Positions 1 to 7,569 are shown, counted from the first letter of the stretch. The stretch: 49,993 nucleotides of DNA from Actinophytocola sp. (GCA_009377395.1 WHUB01000024.1:1-49993), one strand, 5' to 3'. Notes: generated by a model from the letters alone, not told the origin. Program-made: numbers and translations.

Positions 1-85
1 CGCCGACGACAACGCGGCCGGCGGCGATCTGGGCGCGAAGACCGCGATCAGCGAGGCTGGGAGACACACCCTAGCCGCACCCTAG
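1..85. other. window edge: end of an unidentified gene, orientation unsettled
   Basis: Two readings fit. On the + strand a frame open from the window start ends at a TAG at 83-85 (its last residues include NAAGGDLGAKTAISEAG) and has strongly GC-rich third positions until its last ten codons. On the - strand a GTG at 67 opens a frame reading SPSLADRGLRAQIAAG that runs off the window, behind two TAGGGT hexamers (84-79 and 73-68) that could be -10 boxes. The fragment is too short to assign a family. Confidence 0.3.
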
Positions 86-882
86 CCGGGCACCTTCACC
101 GCGCCGAGCTGCGTGGCCTGGCCGACCAACCGGCCCTTGCTGTCCCAGACCAGCGCGTCCTGGTCGATGCGCCCACCGGACACCTGCGTAGAGCGCAGCT
201 CGTAGCGCACCGGACCGGGTGCGGGGAGACTTCGCACATCGGCGGTGAACTGCTGCGTCAGCAAGCGGCCGACGCCGACCTCGAACGACGCGGGCGGTCC
301 GGCGTCCAGCGGGATGAGCAGGCTCAGCGGCGTCCAGTCCGAGCCGTCGGCGAACCGGTTGTAGCCGCGGATGACGCCGCTGCCGCTCGGTGTGCCCGTC
401 GCGAAGCCGAGCACGGCGGGGTCGAGCCGCTGGTCGACGAACTGCATCAGCTCCACCCGGAACCCGGCGCCGGGCGCCTCGACCGGCATCGGCACGCAGT
501 CGGCCTCGTCCGGCAGCTCCGCCGGTGACGTGGTGGTCCACCACGGGTCCGTCTCGGCGAGCACGCCCTGGGTGAGCAGCGCGGCCAGCACGATCTCGCC
601 GTGCTGGCGCAGCGTGGCGCGCAGCTGCGTCGTGGAGCGGCCCACCCGCAGCACCTCGACGTCGACCGACGCCGCGCCGGGCTCGGGGGTGCGCAGGAAC
701 GACGCGCTCACCGCCGTGAGATGCGGATGCCGCTCCGACACCACGGCCGCCGCCCGGCCCAGCACCGCGAGCAGGTAGCCGCCATGCGGCACGCCGCCCG
801 CGCTCCACCGGCCGTCCAGCTCGGCGTCGAACCCGCCGTCCGCGCGCCGCCACACCGCGGTCGCCACGTCGAAATCGGTCAT
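82..882 (-). CDS. acyl-CoA thioesterase family protein (double hotdog, TesB-like)
   Basis: This 266-residue protein has the length and layout of actinobacterial TesB-like thioesterases, which hydrolyse acyl-CoA thioesters in the cytosol. The N-terminal half carries the pattern GGYLLAVLGRAA typical of an acyl-thioesterase hotdog, and the C-terminal half begins near a VDQRLDP segment. The ATG at 882 was preferred to longer frames because MTDFDVATAVWRR is a typical N-terminus for the family and the region further upstream is the promoter of the divergent TetR gene. That TetR gene starts 82 bp away, so the regulator may control this enzyme. The substrate cannot be read from the sequence. Confidence 0.8.
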   Translation of the reverse strand: MTDFDVATAVWRRADGGFDAELDGRWSAGGVPHGGYLLAVLGRAAAVVSERHPHLTAVSASFLRTPEPGAASVDVEVLRVGRSTTQLRATLRQHGEIVLAALLTQGVLAETDPWWTTTSPAELPDEADCVPMPVEAPGAGFRVELMQFVDQRLDPAVLGFATGTPSGSGVIRGYNRFADGSDWTPLSLLIPLDAGPPASFEVGVGRLLTQQFTADVRSLPAPGPVRYELRSTQVSGGRIDQDALVWDSKGRLVGQATQLGAVKVPG

Positions 883-950
883 TCGGTGAATCTCGCAGCG
901 CGGTACCCGCCCGTCAATGTCGTGCGCGTCACCACGACCTGCCGCGTGGA

Positions 951-956
951 TAGGGT
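951..956 (+). promoter_or_regulatory. TAGGGT -10 box of the TetR gene (leaderless)
   Basis: TAGGGT ends 7 nt before the ATG at 964. This is the distance from a -10 box to a transcription start, so the mRNA probably begins at the start codon. No Shine-Dalgarno sequence precedes the ATG. No good -35 is visible. Confidence 0.5.
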
Positions 957-963
957 TGGAACC

Positions 964-1569
964 ATGCCCAGACTCAGCAGAGCGGAGAGCCAGGCGCGTA
1001 CCCGCGAGCAGCTCGTCGCGACCGCGAAGGAGCTGTTCCTGCGGGACGGCTACGGCCCGACCTCGCTGGACAAGGTCGCCGACGCCGCCGGGTACTCCAA
1101 GGGCGCGGTGTACTCCAACTTCCGCAACAAGGACGAGCTGTGCCTCGCCGTCCTGGACGACATCCACGCCGAGCAGGCCGCCCGCATCGCCGAGGTGGTC
1201 ACCGGATCGACCACCGTCGAGGAGCGGATCACGCGGTTCCAGGAATGGGCCGAACGCAACATCGGCGACCAGGCGTGGACCGCGCTCGAGGTGGAGTTCG
1301 CCATCAACGCGCGGCGCGACGAGCGGCTGCGCGCCGAGCTGGCGCAGCGCGACAAGGGCATCCGCGACGTGATCGCGAACCTGGTGACCGCCAACAGCAC
1401 CGAGTTCGGCATCGACCTGCCGCTGTCGGCCGACGACGCGGCGACGGCGCTCCTCAGCCTCGGCATCGGGCTCGGCATCCAGCGGGCCGTCGACCCGAGC
1501 ATCCCGGTCACCGTGCTCACCGAGGTGATGCGGCTGGTCGCGGGGCGCGCCACCGCTACCGAGCGCTGA
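964..1569 (+). CDS. TetR/AcrR family transcriptional regulator
   Basis: A 201-residue one-component repressor. Residues about 10-56 form the TetR DNA-binding domain: AKELFLRDGYGPTSLDKVAD, then AAGYSKGAVYSNFRNKDEL, where GAVYSNFRNK is the recognition-helix region. The remaining ~145 residues are the all-helical ligand and dimer domain, which is not conserved enough to name a ligand. It is divergent from the thioesterase gene and probably regulates it and itself. Its 3' end overlaps the convergent nucleotidyltransferase gene by 14 bp. Confidence 0.88.
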   Translation: MPRLSRAESQARTREQLVATAKELFLRDGYGPTSLDKVADAAGYSKGAVYSNFRNKDELCLAVLDDIHAEQAARIAEVVTGSTTVEERITRFQEWAERNIGDQAWTALEVEFAINARRDERLRAELAQRDKGIRDVIANLVTANSTEFGIDLPLSADDAATALLSLGIGLGIQRAVDPSIPVTVLTEVMRLVAGRATATER

Positions 1570-2143
1570 GCCGCCGTTCGAGCGCGGCGAGGTCGGCCCG
1601 GGTGTCGATGTCGGCGGACTCGGCGATGTCGCCGCACTCCACCTCGGTCACGACCCCGGGGTGTTCGCGCAGGTACGCGCGGGCGGCGACGTCGTCGTGC
1701 GCCGCGTCGGCGACCTCGGTCCACAGCTCCCGGCGCAGCAGCACCGGGTTGCGTGGCCTGCCGCCGTAGGCGGCGACCGCGGCCGTGGCGCCGTCGCGGT
1801 AGGCGGCGAGCAGGCGCCGCACCACGTCCGGGGTGACCAGCGGCTGGTCGACCAGCGCGATCACGGCGGCGTCGGCGTCGGTCAGCGAGGCCAGCCCCGC
1901 CCGCAACGAGGACGCCATCCCGGTGCGCCAGTCCGGGTTGCGGACCAGCGTCACGCCGGACAGCCGGGCGGCGACGTCGTCGGCGGCCGCCCCGATCACG
2001 ACGTGCACCGGCGCGCAGCCGCCGCGGCTGAGCAGGTCGATGCCGCGCTCGGCCAGCAGCGTGCCGCCGAGTTCGACCAGCGCCTTCGGCCGTCCCAGCC
2101 GGGAGCCCTCGCCCGCGGCGAGCAGCACCCCCGCGACCGCCAT
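1556..2143 (-). CDS. MobA/MocA-like NTP transferase
   Basis: The 195-residue protein has the nucleotidyltransferase signature LLAAGEGSRLGRPKALVEL (residues about 7-25), where the glycine-rich loop and lysine bind the NTP, and a DQPLVTPDVV segment that resembles the metal-binding Asp motif of MobA/MocA. MocA proteins transfer CMP, and MobA proteins GMP, to the molybdenum cofactor. No molybdoenzyme gene is nearby, so the cofactor link is family knowledge only. A strong Shine-Dalgarno GGAGGTGCGG precedes the ATG at 2143. Confidence 0.78.
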   Translation of the reverse strand: MAVAGVLLAAGEGSRLGRPKALVELGGTLLAERGIDLLSRGGCAPVHVVIGAAADDVAARLSGVTLVRNPDWRTGMASSLRAGLASLTDADAAVIALVDQPLVTPDVVRRLLAAYRDGATAAVAAYGGRPRNPVLLRRELWTEVADAAHDDVAARAYLREHPGVVTEVECGDIAESADIDTRADLAALERRLSAR

Positions 2144-2161
2144 CCGCACCTCCTGCTCAGT

Positions 2162-2193
2162 GTCTGATGCTTCGGACCTGCAAGCAGTCCTCA
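2162..2193 (-). repeat. 32-bp dispersed repeat, copy 1, starting on the EamA stop codon
   Basis: Read on the - strand it starts with the TGA stop of the EamA gene and continues GGACTGCTTGCAGGTCCG and about 11 more bases. It matches 28788-28819 at 30 of 32 positions. GGAC-TGC and GCA-GTCC can pair as a short hairpin, and one of the two differences falls in its loop. It lies between the EamA stop and the nucleotidyltransferase Shine-Dalgarno. Confidence 0.75.
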
Positions 2194-3111
2194 GTCTCCA
2201 GCTCGCGCCAGCTCCGGCGTCGCGACCGGGGCGGGAACCCGCCTGCGGGCGCGGGACACCGCGACCCCGACGAGGCACAGCCCGCCACCGGCGAGCGTCA
2301 GCCAGCCGGGCACCTCGCTCAGCAGCGCCCAGGACATCAGCACCACCAGCGCCGGCGCGACGTAGGTTGTCGCCCCCATCTTGCCCGCCGTGGTGCGAGC
2401 GAGCGCGTAGGCCCAGGTCGTGAACGCGATGGCGGTGGGGAACACGCCGAGGTAGAGCATCTGCAACGTGGCCGACGCCGGTGCCGTGGCGATCTGCTCC
2501 ACCAGGATTCCGGAGAACGGCAGGCACACCACGGCGCCGATGAGGCAGCCGTACGTCGTCACCTGCAACGCCGACGCGTGCCGCAGCGCCGGTTTCTGCG
2601 CGACGACGCCGCAGCCGTAGCTCAGCGCGGCGAGCAGACACAGCAGTACGCCGAGGATGGACGATCGGCCGCCGTCCGATACCGACAGTCCAACCACGAC
2701 CGCACCGGCGAACGACACCGCCATGCCGGCGAGCAGCCGTTGCGGGAAACCCTCCTTGAGCAGCCAGCCGCTGAGCAGCGCGATGATGATCGGCCCGACG
2801 TTGACGACCAGCGCGGCGGTTCCCGCGTCGACCTCCCGCTCGCCCCAGTTCAGCGCGACCATGTAGACGCCGAACCACAGCACCCCGGACGCCGCGATGC
2901 CGGGCCACGCCGCGCGCGGCGGCAGTCCCTCCCGGCGCAGCGCCAGGATCAGCAGCAGCACGACCGACCCGGCGAGCAGTCGGCCGAGCGCGAGCGCGCC
3001 GGGTTCGTAGTGCTCGCCCGCGCTGCGGATGGCGATGAACGCCGACGCCCACAGGAACACGGTGATGCCGGCGGCGAGCGCGGCCCGCCGAGCCAAGGAA
3101 ATCCCCTTCAC
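2191..3111 (-). CDS. EamA/DMT-family transporter
   Basis: A 306-residue inner-membrane protein with about ten hydrophobic helices in two tandem EamA halves. The first half opens with AAGITVFLWASAFIAIRS and includes LLAGSVVLLLILAL; the second opens near SILGVLLCLLAALSYGCG. Members of the drug/metabolite transporter superfamily export amino acids, metabolites or drugs, but the substrate cannot be predicted. The C-terminus is basic and cytosolic. The gene lies upstream of the nucleotidyltransferase on the same strand, 47 bp apart, with the 32-bp repeat between them, so co-transcription is possible. Confidence 0.88.
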   Translation of the reverse strand: MKGISLARRAALAAGITVFLWASAFIAIRSAGEHYEPGALALGRLLAGSVVLLLILALRREGLPPRAAWPGIAASGVLWFGVYMVALNWGEREVDAGTAALVVNVGPIIIALLSGWLLKEGFPQRLLAGMAVSFAGAVVVGLSVSDGGRSSILGVLLCLLAALSYGCGVVAQKPALRHASALQVTTYGCLIGAVVCLPFSGILVEQIATAPASATLQMLYLGVFPTAIAFTTWAYALARTTAGKMGATTYVAPALVVLMSWALLSEVPGWLTLAGGGLCLVGVAVSRARRRVPAPVATPELARAGD

Positions 3112-3194
3112 CCGATCAACAGTGCCTGTCGGTTCGTCGCGGTGCTAGCGAATTTCGGCCATGGTGCTGCGACTCCCCGCCATTCTGTGCGCGG

Positions 3195-3644
3195 CTACGC
3201 CACGACGATCTCGCCCTTCGAGTTGACGCTGACCGGCTGTTCGGGCAGCGGCCGCGAGGCCGGTCCCTGCCTGACCGTGCCGTCTGCGGCGTCGAACTTG
3301 CTGCCGTGACAGTTGCAGTTGATCGTGCCGCCCGCGACGTTCTCCACGATGCAGCCTTGATGCGTGCAGACGGCGCTGAAGCCCTTGAACTCGCCCTGCT
3401 CCTGCTGGGTCACGACGACCTCGGCGTCGGCGAAGACCTGCCCGCCGCCGACCTTGACGTCGGCGGAGTTGCCCAGCACGGTCCCCTGATCCGGCGCGGT
3501 GCCCTTGTCGTCGCCGTCGGCGCTACTCCCGCCGCCACAGGCGGCGACGCCCGCGATCGCGACCATGCCCGCGCCCGCGACGGCCACCCGGCGGGGGATC
3601 GGCGTTCCGGTGGCGTCCGGCTGGCTGGGCTGGTGCTGCGACAT
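3195..3644 (-). CDS. Rieske [2Fe-2S] lipoprotein
   Basis: A 149-residue exported iron-sulfur protein. Residues 1-36 form an export signal with twin arginines (R18-R19), a hydrophobic stretch and a lipobox GVAAC (C36), suggesting Tat export and lipid anchoring. The Rieske centre is C93-x-H95 and C110-x-x-H113, with C98 and C112 placed for the disulfide that stabilises the cluster. It is far smaller than cytochrome bc1 Rieske subunits and carries no oxygenase domain, so it probably acts as a free extracytoplasmic electron carrier. No partner oxidase is adjacent. Confidence 0.88.
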   Translation of the reverse strand: MSQHQPSQPDATGTPIPRRVAVAGAGMVAIAGVAACGGGSSADGDDKGTAPDQGTVLGNSADVKVGGGQVFADAEVVVTQQEQGEFKGFSAVCTHQGCIVENVAGGTINCNCHGSKFDAADGTVRQGPASRPLPEQPVSVNSKGEIVVA

Positions 3645-3684
3645 GGTCCACCCCTCTGCTCGCGCGGGCTGATCTCCTTACACC

Positions 3685-4326
3685 TTATTCGCGCGGCTGG
3701 TCGAGAATGCGACCGGCGAGCCAGGAGATCTGCCGCGCGACCTCGGCTGCGGAGGCGAGCGGCATGACGAGGTGGCTGACCACAAGCCGCACGATCGACT
3801 CCACCACCAGCGTGCGCTCGGCCTCGTCGAGCTCGATCTCGGGCCAGTGCTGATTGAGGTAGTCGAGCAGCACGGTGGTGGCCGCGGCCAGGATCGGGCC
3901 GGAGCGGGTGGTGACGAACGGCAGCAGCTCGGTCGCGCCGCCACGGGTCGCCGTCAGCACCGCCTTGAGCAGCGGGTTGACCTCGGCGGCCGAGAGCGTG
4001 TACTCGACGGCGGCGGTGATGGCGGCGAGCAGGTCGTCGGGGTGTTCGTCCAGGGTGGCCGCGACGCCGTCGAGGAAACGTTCCGCCTCGCGCATGGCGA
4101 GCGCCTCGCCGAGGCTGGTCTTGTTGCCGAACTCGTTGTAGACGGTCTGCCTGCTCACGCCGACCTCGCGGGCGACGTCGGCCATCTTGAGCTGGTTCCA
4201 GCCACCGAAAATAAGCGATTCCGACGCGGCGTCGAGGAGCTGCTGGCGCAGCAGCGAACGCACCGACTCCCGGAATGTCGAACGCGCTCCCGCCACGGGC
4301 CCAACTGTACGGGCCGGAGGGCTCAT
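3685..4326 (-). CDS. TetR family transcriptional regulator
   Basis: 213 residues. The HTH region reads KMADVAREVGVSRQTVYNEFGNKTSL (about residues 47-72), the standard TetR DNA-binding helices, followed by a helical effector domain ending in a dimerisation segment. The ATG at 4326 is preferred because it forms an ATGA overlap with the stop of the upstream DUF2203 gene, which implies translational coupling; a GTG at 4296 is possible. Ligand and targets are unknown. Confidence 0.85.
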   Translation of the reverse strand: MSPPARTVGPVAGARSTFRESVRSLLRQQLLDAASESLIFGGWNQLKMADVAREVGVSRQTVYNEFGNKTSLGEALAMREAERFLDGVAATLDEHPDDLLAAITAAVEYTLSAAEVNPLLKAVLTATRGGATELLPFVTTRSGPILAAATTVLLDYLNQHWPEIELDEAERTLVVESIVRLVVSHLVMPLASAAEVARQISWLAGRILDQPRE

Positions 4327-4688
4327 TCCGGCAAGCGACGCCGCCCGGCGAAGCCAAGATCACGCCGGTGGTACCAGGCCAGGTCGTCGTCGCCCTCCAG
4401 CCAGCAGAGCAGCACCTGGTCGCCGTTCAGCTCGGCCGGGAAGTCGAGCAGCAGCGGCGCGAAGCCCTTGATCTCGGCACCGGACTCCTGGATGAGCGTG
4501 ACCAGCTCGTCGAGGCGGGCCTGCTTGGCCTTGAGCTCGGGGAGCCCGCCGAGCTCGGACGGGTCGCCGCCCGGCGCCGTCGCCATCGCCAGCTCCGCGG
4601 CCTCCGCCCGCAACGGGATGACCTCGTCGATCACCGGCCGCAACTCGGCCAGCTTCGCCCGCGCCTCCGCCACCGTGAACAGGGACAT
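4323..4688 (-). CDS. DUF2203-family protein
   Basis: A 121-residue soluble, acidic protein beginning MSLFTVAEARAKLAELRPVIDEV, the characteristic DUF2203 start, with a helical middle and a C-terminal part containing IKGFAPLLLDFPA and VLLCWLEGDDDLAWYHRRDLGF. The conserved WLEGE/D..I.yWH-like ending is typical of the family. The function of the family is not established. It is the first gene of a two-gene operon with the TetR gene (4-bp overlap). Confidence 0.75.
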   Translation of the reverse strand: MSLFTVAEARAKLAELRPVIDEVIPLRAEAAELAMATAPGGDPSELGGLPELKAKQARLDELVTLIQESGAEIKGFAPLLLDFPAELNGDQVLLCWLEGDDDLAWYHRRDLGFAGRRRLPE

Positions 4689-4710
4689 GCCCCGAGCCTC
4701 CCACGCCGGC

Positions 4711-4837
4711 TCGCGAGTCCCGGGTTGCGGTGCCGCGAGTCCCGACGTCCGGGGCCGTCTGGGGTCGCGGGTCGCGAGTCCGCCGATCATGGGCCGCGCA
4801 AGTCGGGACTCGCGGCACGAGAACCGGGGACTCGCGA
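4711..4837. repeat. intergenic long inverted repeat (GAGTCCCG family)
   Basis: The arms 4711-4746 and 4802-4837 are 36 nt each and complementary at 32 positions; the inner 17 bp (arm GTGCCGCGAGTCCCGAC) pair perfectly. The 55-nt loop contains a further TCGCGAGTC unit at 4772-4780. The element fills the gap between the DUF2203 and hydrolase genes, both on the - strand. In RNA it would form a very stable hairpin without a U-tract, so it could attenuate or terminate transcription, or protect a 3' end. Confidence 0.8.
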
Positions 4838-4843
4838 CAACCC

Positions 4844-5461
4844 TCAGCCGCGCAGCCAGGTCTGTGCCTCCCGGACGGCGTCCAGGGTGAGCTGATGGCC
4901 GCCGGGGTGGCGGTGGGTGTGCACCTCGGCCGAGCGGATACGCAGGTCCGCGACCAGCTGCTCCGTCGACGGCAGCGGCGCCATCGGGTCCTGCTCGCCG
5001 TTGGACAGGAACACCCGGGTGCCGGTCAGGTCGCGGTCCGGCGGGTCCGGCAGCGGCCGCATCGCGGCGATCGCGGCCACCTCGCGCAGCGCGTCCGGTC
5101 GCAGCAACGCCGTGGCGACCGCGATGTTCGCGCCGTTGGAGAACCCGACCGCGACGAGCCGCCGCCCGCCGAAGCCGTACTTCTCCCGCGCGCCGATCAC
5201 GAAGTCGGCGAGCTGGTTGGCCCGCACGACGACGTCCTCGTGGTCGAAGACGCCCTCGGCCAGCCGCCGGAACCACCGCGCCATGCCGTTCTCCGACACC
5301 GGACCGGCGGGCGCGAGCACGCCGGCGGCCGGATCGAGCTCGCGGGCGACGCCGAGCAGGTCCTGCGGCGACCCGCCGGTGCCGTGCAGCAGCAACAGCA
5401 CCGGCGAGTCCGCGTGGCCCTCGGTGTAGGTGTGGCGAAGGCTCAGTTCGGCCGCCGTCAT
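4844..5461 (-). CDS. alpha/beta hydrolase (phospholipase/carboxylesterase family, MhqD-like)
   Basis: 205 residues, the size of single-domain carboxylesterases. The oxyanion segment LLLLHGTGGSPQDL lies near residue 23, the nucleophile elbow GFSNG near residue 105, a candidate Asp in SNGEQDPM, and the catalytic His in HPGGHQLT near the C-terminus. The ATG at 5461 overlaps the stop of the dioxygenase gene (ATGA). In Bacillus, MhqD-type hydrolases accompany MhqO-type ring-cleavage dioxygenases in quinone detoxification, and the same pair occurs here. The role is inferred from that parallel. Confidence 0.82.
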   Translation of the reverse strand: MTAAELSLRHTYTEGHADSPVLLLLHGTGGSPQDLLGVARELDPAAGVLAPAGPVSENGMARWFRRLAEGVFDHEDVVVRANQLADFVIGAREKYGFGGRRLVAVGFSNGANIAVATALLRPDALREVAAIAAMRPLPDPPDRDLTGTRVFLSNGEQDPMAPLPSTEQLVADLRIRSAEVHTHRHPGGHQLTLDAVREAQTWLRG

Positions 5462-6438
5462 GCTCGAAGCCTTTCGGCGACCTCGGGGTTGTTCTCGTCG
5501 GGCAGGTTCAGCTTCGGCAACGCGGCCTTGATCTGCTCCCGGTTCGGCTCCAGCCACGGCGGCAGCTTGAGCGCCTGCCCCAGCTCGAGCAGCGGCTCGT
5601 CGATGTTGAAGCCGATGTCCTCGGTCGCGATCTCCAGCAGCGTGCCGCCCGGCTCGCGGAAGTAGATCGAGTGGAAGTACTGCCGGTCCATGATGGCGGT
5701 GACCCGCACGCCCTTGCCGACCAGCTCCTCGCGCCACGCCTGCTGAGTGGCGTCGTCGGGCACCTTCCACGCGACGTGGTGCACGGTGCCGCCCGCGACG
5801 AGGCCGTCGGGCGCGTCGGGCGTGACCAGGATGTCGGCCAGCGCGCCGGGGCCGCCGTCACCGGCCTGGAACCGCAGCCGGTTGCCGTGCTGGCTGTGGA
5901 AGGTCAGGCCGAGGTCGTCGGCGAGCATCGCGGCGGTCGCGTCCTCCTTCGCGACCGACAGCGTGACGGAGTGCAGCCCTCGGATGGCGTGCTCGGCGGG
6001 CACGAACGGCGTGTCCCACGGGTCGCGCGGATCGCCCTGCGGGTGGGCGACCAACGCGATCTCCAGGCCGTCCGGGTCCCGGAAGCTGAGCGTGTCCTCG
6101 TTGTCAGTGCTGGTGATCCGGCTCGTCTCGACTCCGGCGTCGGCGAGGTGCTGTTGCCACCACCCGATCGAGTTGGCCGGCACCGAGAACGACGTCGTGG
6201 TGGCCTGGCCGTTGCCCTGCCGCCCGCCGGGGACGTCGCGCCAGGGGAAGAAGGTCAGCAGCGACCCCGGCCGGCCCGACTCGTCCCCGTAGTAGAGGTG
6301 GTAGGTGCCGGGATCGTCGAAGTTCACCGTGGTCTTCACCAGCCGCAGCCCGAGGGTGCGCAGGTAGAAGTCGGCGTTGCGCTGCGGGTCACCACCGATC
6401 GCCGTGACGTGGTGCAGACCCGAGGTGTGGATCGCCAT
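5458..6438 (-). CDS. VOC-family ring-cleavage dioxygenase (MhqO-like)
   Basis: 326 residues with two glyoxalase/VOC modules (about 5-130 and 150-285). Expected metal ligands are visible as the His pairs in SGLHHVTAIGG (N-terminus) and GTVHHVAWKV (middle) and the Glu in GGTLLEIATED. This matches the hydroquinone-type extradiol dioxygenase/glyoxalase family that includes MhqO. The family opens hydroquinone or catechol rings using Fe(II) and O2. It is co-transcribed with the downstream hydrolase (4-bp overlap) and lies 38 bp downstream of yceI, on the same strand and probably in the same unit. Confidence 0.85.
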   Translation of the reverse strand: MAIHTSGLHHVTAIGGDPQRNADFYLRTLGLRLVKTTVNFDDPGTYHLYYGDESGRPGSLLTFFPWRDVPGGRQGNGQATTTSFSVPANSIGWWQQHLADAGVETSRITSTDNEDTLSFRDPDGLEIALVAHPQGDPRDPWDTPFVPAEHAIRGLHSVTLSVAKEDATAAMLADDLGLTFHSQHGNRLRFQAGDGGPGALADILVTPDAPDGLVAGGTVHHVAWKVPDDATQQAWREELVGKGVRVTAIMDRQYFHSIYFREPGGTLLEIATEDIGFNIDEPLLELGQALKLPPWLEPNREQIKAALPKLNLPDENNPEVAERLRA

Positions 6439-6476
6439 GTCGTGCTCCCTTCGTAGTCGATCCCGGCACCGGCTGG

Positions 6477-7037
6477 TCAGCTGACCTTGATGGCGGAGAC
6501 CTCGAACTCCAGGGTGACGTTGTCGCTCACGAGCACGCCACCCGTCTCCAGCGCGACGTTGAAGGTGATGCCGAAGTCCTTGCGGCTGATCACCGTCGAG
6601 CCCTCGAAGCCGATGCGGTCGTTGCCGAACGGGTCCTTGGCGGCGCCCTGGTACTCGAGCGGGATGGTGACCTGCCGGGTCGTGCCCTTGATCGTCAGGT
6701 CGCCGGTGACGTCGAAGTCGTTCTCACCGGTCTGGGTGATGCTCGTCGAGGAGAAGGTGATCTCCGGGTAGTCCTCCGCCTGCAGGAAGTCGTTCGTGCG
6801 CAGGTGGTTGTCGCGGTCGGCGTTGCGAGTGTCGATGCTGGCGACCTTGAGGGTCACGTTCGCATTCGACTGGCTCAGGTCATCGCCGTTGATCTTGGCG
6901 GTGCCGGAGAAGTCGTTGAACGCTCCCCGCACCTTGGTGACCATCGCGTGCCTCGCAACGAAGCCGATCCGGGTGTGGGTGGGGTCGAGCTCGTAGGTGC
7001 CGGTCAGCTCGGTGAACGCCGGTGCGCTCGTCGTCAT
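6477..7037 (-). CDS. YceI family protein
   Basis: 186 residues beginning GTYELDPTHTRIGFVARHAMVTKVRG, the diagnostic YceI start, followed by the lipocalin-like beta barrel with DFLQAEDYPEITFSST and GDLTIKGTTRQVTIPLEY. YceI proteins bind long isoprenoid-type ligands and are often stress- or quinone-responsive. No signal peptide is seen, so this copy is cytosolic. A strong Shine-Dalgarno (TTGGAGG) precedes the ATG at 7037. The promoter is overlapped by the MarR-type operator pair at 7055-7100. Confidence 0.92.
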   Translation of the reverse strand: MTTSAPAFTELTGTYELDPTHTRIGFVARHAMVTKVRGAFNDFSGTAKINGDDLSQSNANVTLKVASIDTRNADRDNHLRTNDFLQAEDYPEITFSSTSITQTGENDFDVTGDLTIKGTTRQVTIPLEYQGAAKDPFGNDRIGFEGSTVISRKDFGITFNVALETGGVLVSDNVTLEFEVSAIKVS

Positions 7038-7054
7038 CGTAAACCTCCAAGTTG

Positions 7055-7114
7055 GTTGACGTGTCATCTTCACCCTACACAACATGGTTGACGCGTCAAC
7101 TATTCCGGTACACT
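7055..7114. promoter_or_regulatory. divergent yceI/marR promoter with paired MarR-type operators
   Basis: A perfect 14-bp palindrome GTTGACGCGTCAAC lies at 7087-7100 and a near copy GTTGACGTGTCA starts at 7055, centres 32 bp apart (about three helical turns). On the - strand the palindrome supplies a TTGACG -35 followed after 16 bp by TAGGGT as the -10 for yceI, and the second copy lies near that transcription start. On the + strand TACACT at 7109-7114 is the likely -10 of the MarR gene. A repressor on both sites would shut both promoters. Confidence 0.75.
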
Positions 7115-7121
7115 GAGTGGC

Positions 7122-7568
7122 GTGACACGATGGCTCTCCGACGACGAACAGCGCGCCTGGCGCGCCTTCGTCTCGCTCCAGGCGAAGCTGAACGCGCAGC
7201 TCAACCGCGAGTTGCAGGCGGAGTCCGAGCTCTCGCTCGCCGACTTCGAGGTGCTGGTGCGTCTCACCGACCGGGACGACGCGCGGGTGCGCGCGTTCGA
7301 ACTGGCCGCCGACATGCAGTGGGAGAAGAGCCGGTTGTCGCACCACCTGGCGCGGATGCAGCGCCGGGGGCTGATCGACCGGGCGGGCTGCCCGGAGGAC
7401 GCCCGGGGTTCCTACATCGCGCTGACGCCCGAGGGCAGGCGCGCCATCGAGCAGGCGGCGCCCGGGCATGTGGAGTCCGTGCGCAGGCTGGTCTTCGACC
7501 AGCTCACCCCGGAACAGGTCCAGACGCTGCGCACCATCTCGGAGAAGGTCCTCCGCCAGCTCGACTGA
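7122..7568 (+). CDS. MarR family transcriptional regulator
   Basis: 148 residues with the winged-helix core: RAFELAADMQWEKSRLSHHLARMQRRGLIDR (about 62-92) is the DNA-binding HTH and the following GCPEDARGSYIALTPEGRRA is the wing. Terminal helices form the dimer. The GTG start at 7122 lies 7 nt after a TACACT -10 box and has no Shine-Dalgarno, so the message is probably leaderless. It is divergent from yceI-dioxygenase-hydrolase and, by analogy with MhqR, is the likely repressor of that group and itself. Confidence 0.9.
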   Translation: MTRWLSDDEQRAWRAFVSLQAKLNAQLNRELQAESELSLADFEVLVRLTDRDDARVRAFELAADMQWEKSRLSHHLARMQRRGLIDRAGCPEDARGSYIALTPEGRRAIEQAAPGHVESVRRLVFDQLTPEQVQTLRTISEKVLRQLD

Positions 7569-7569
7569 C

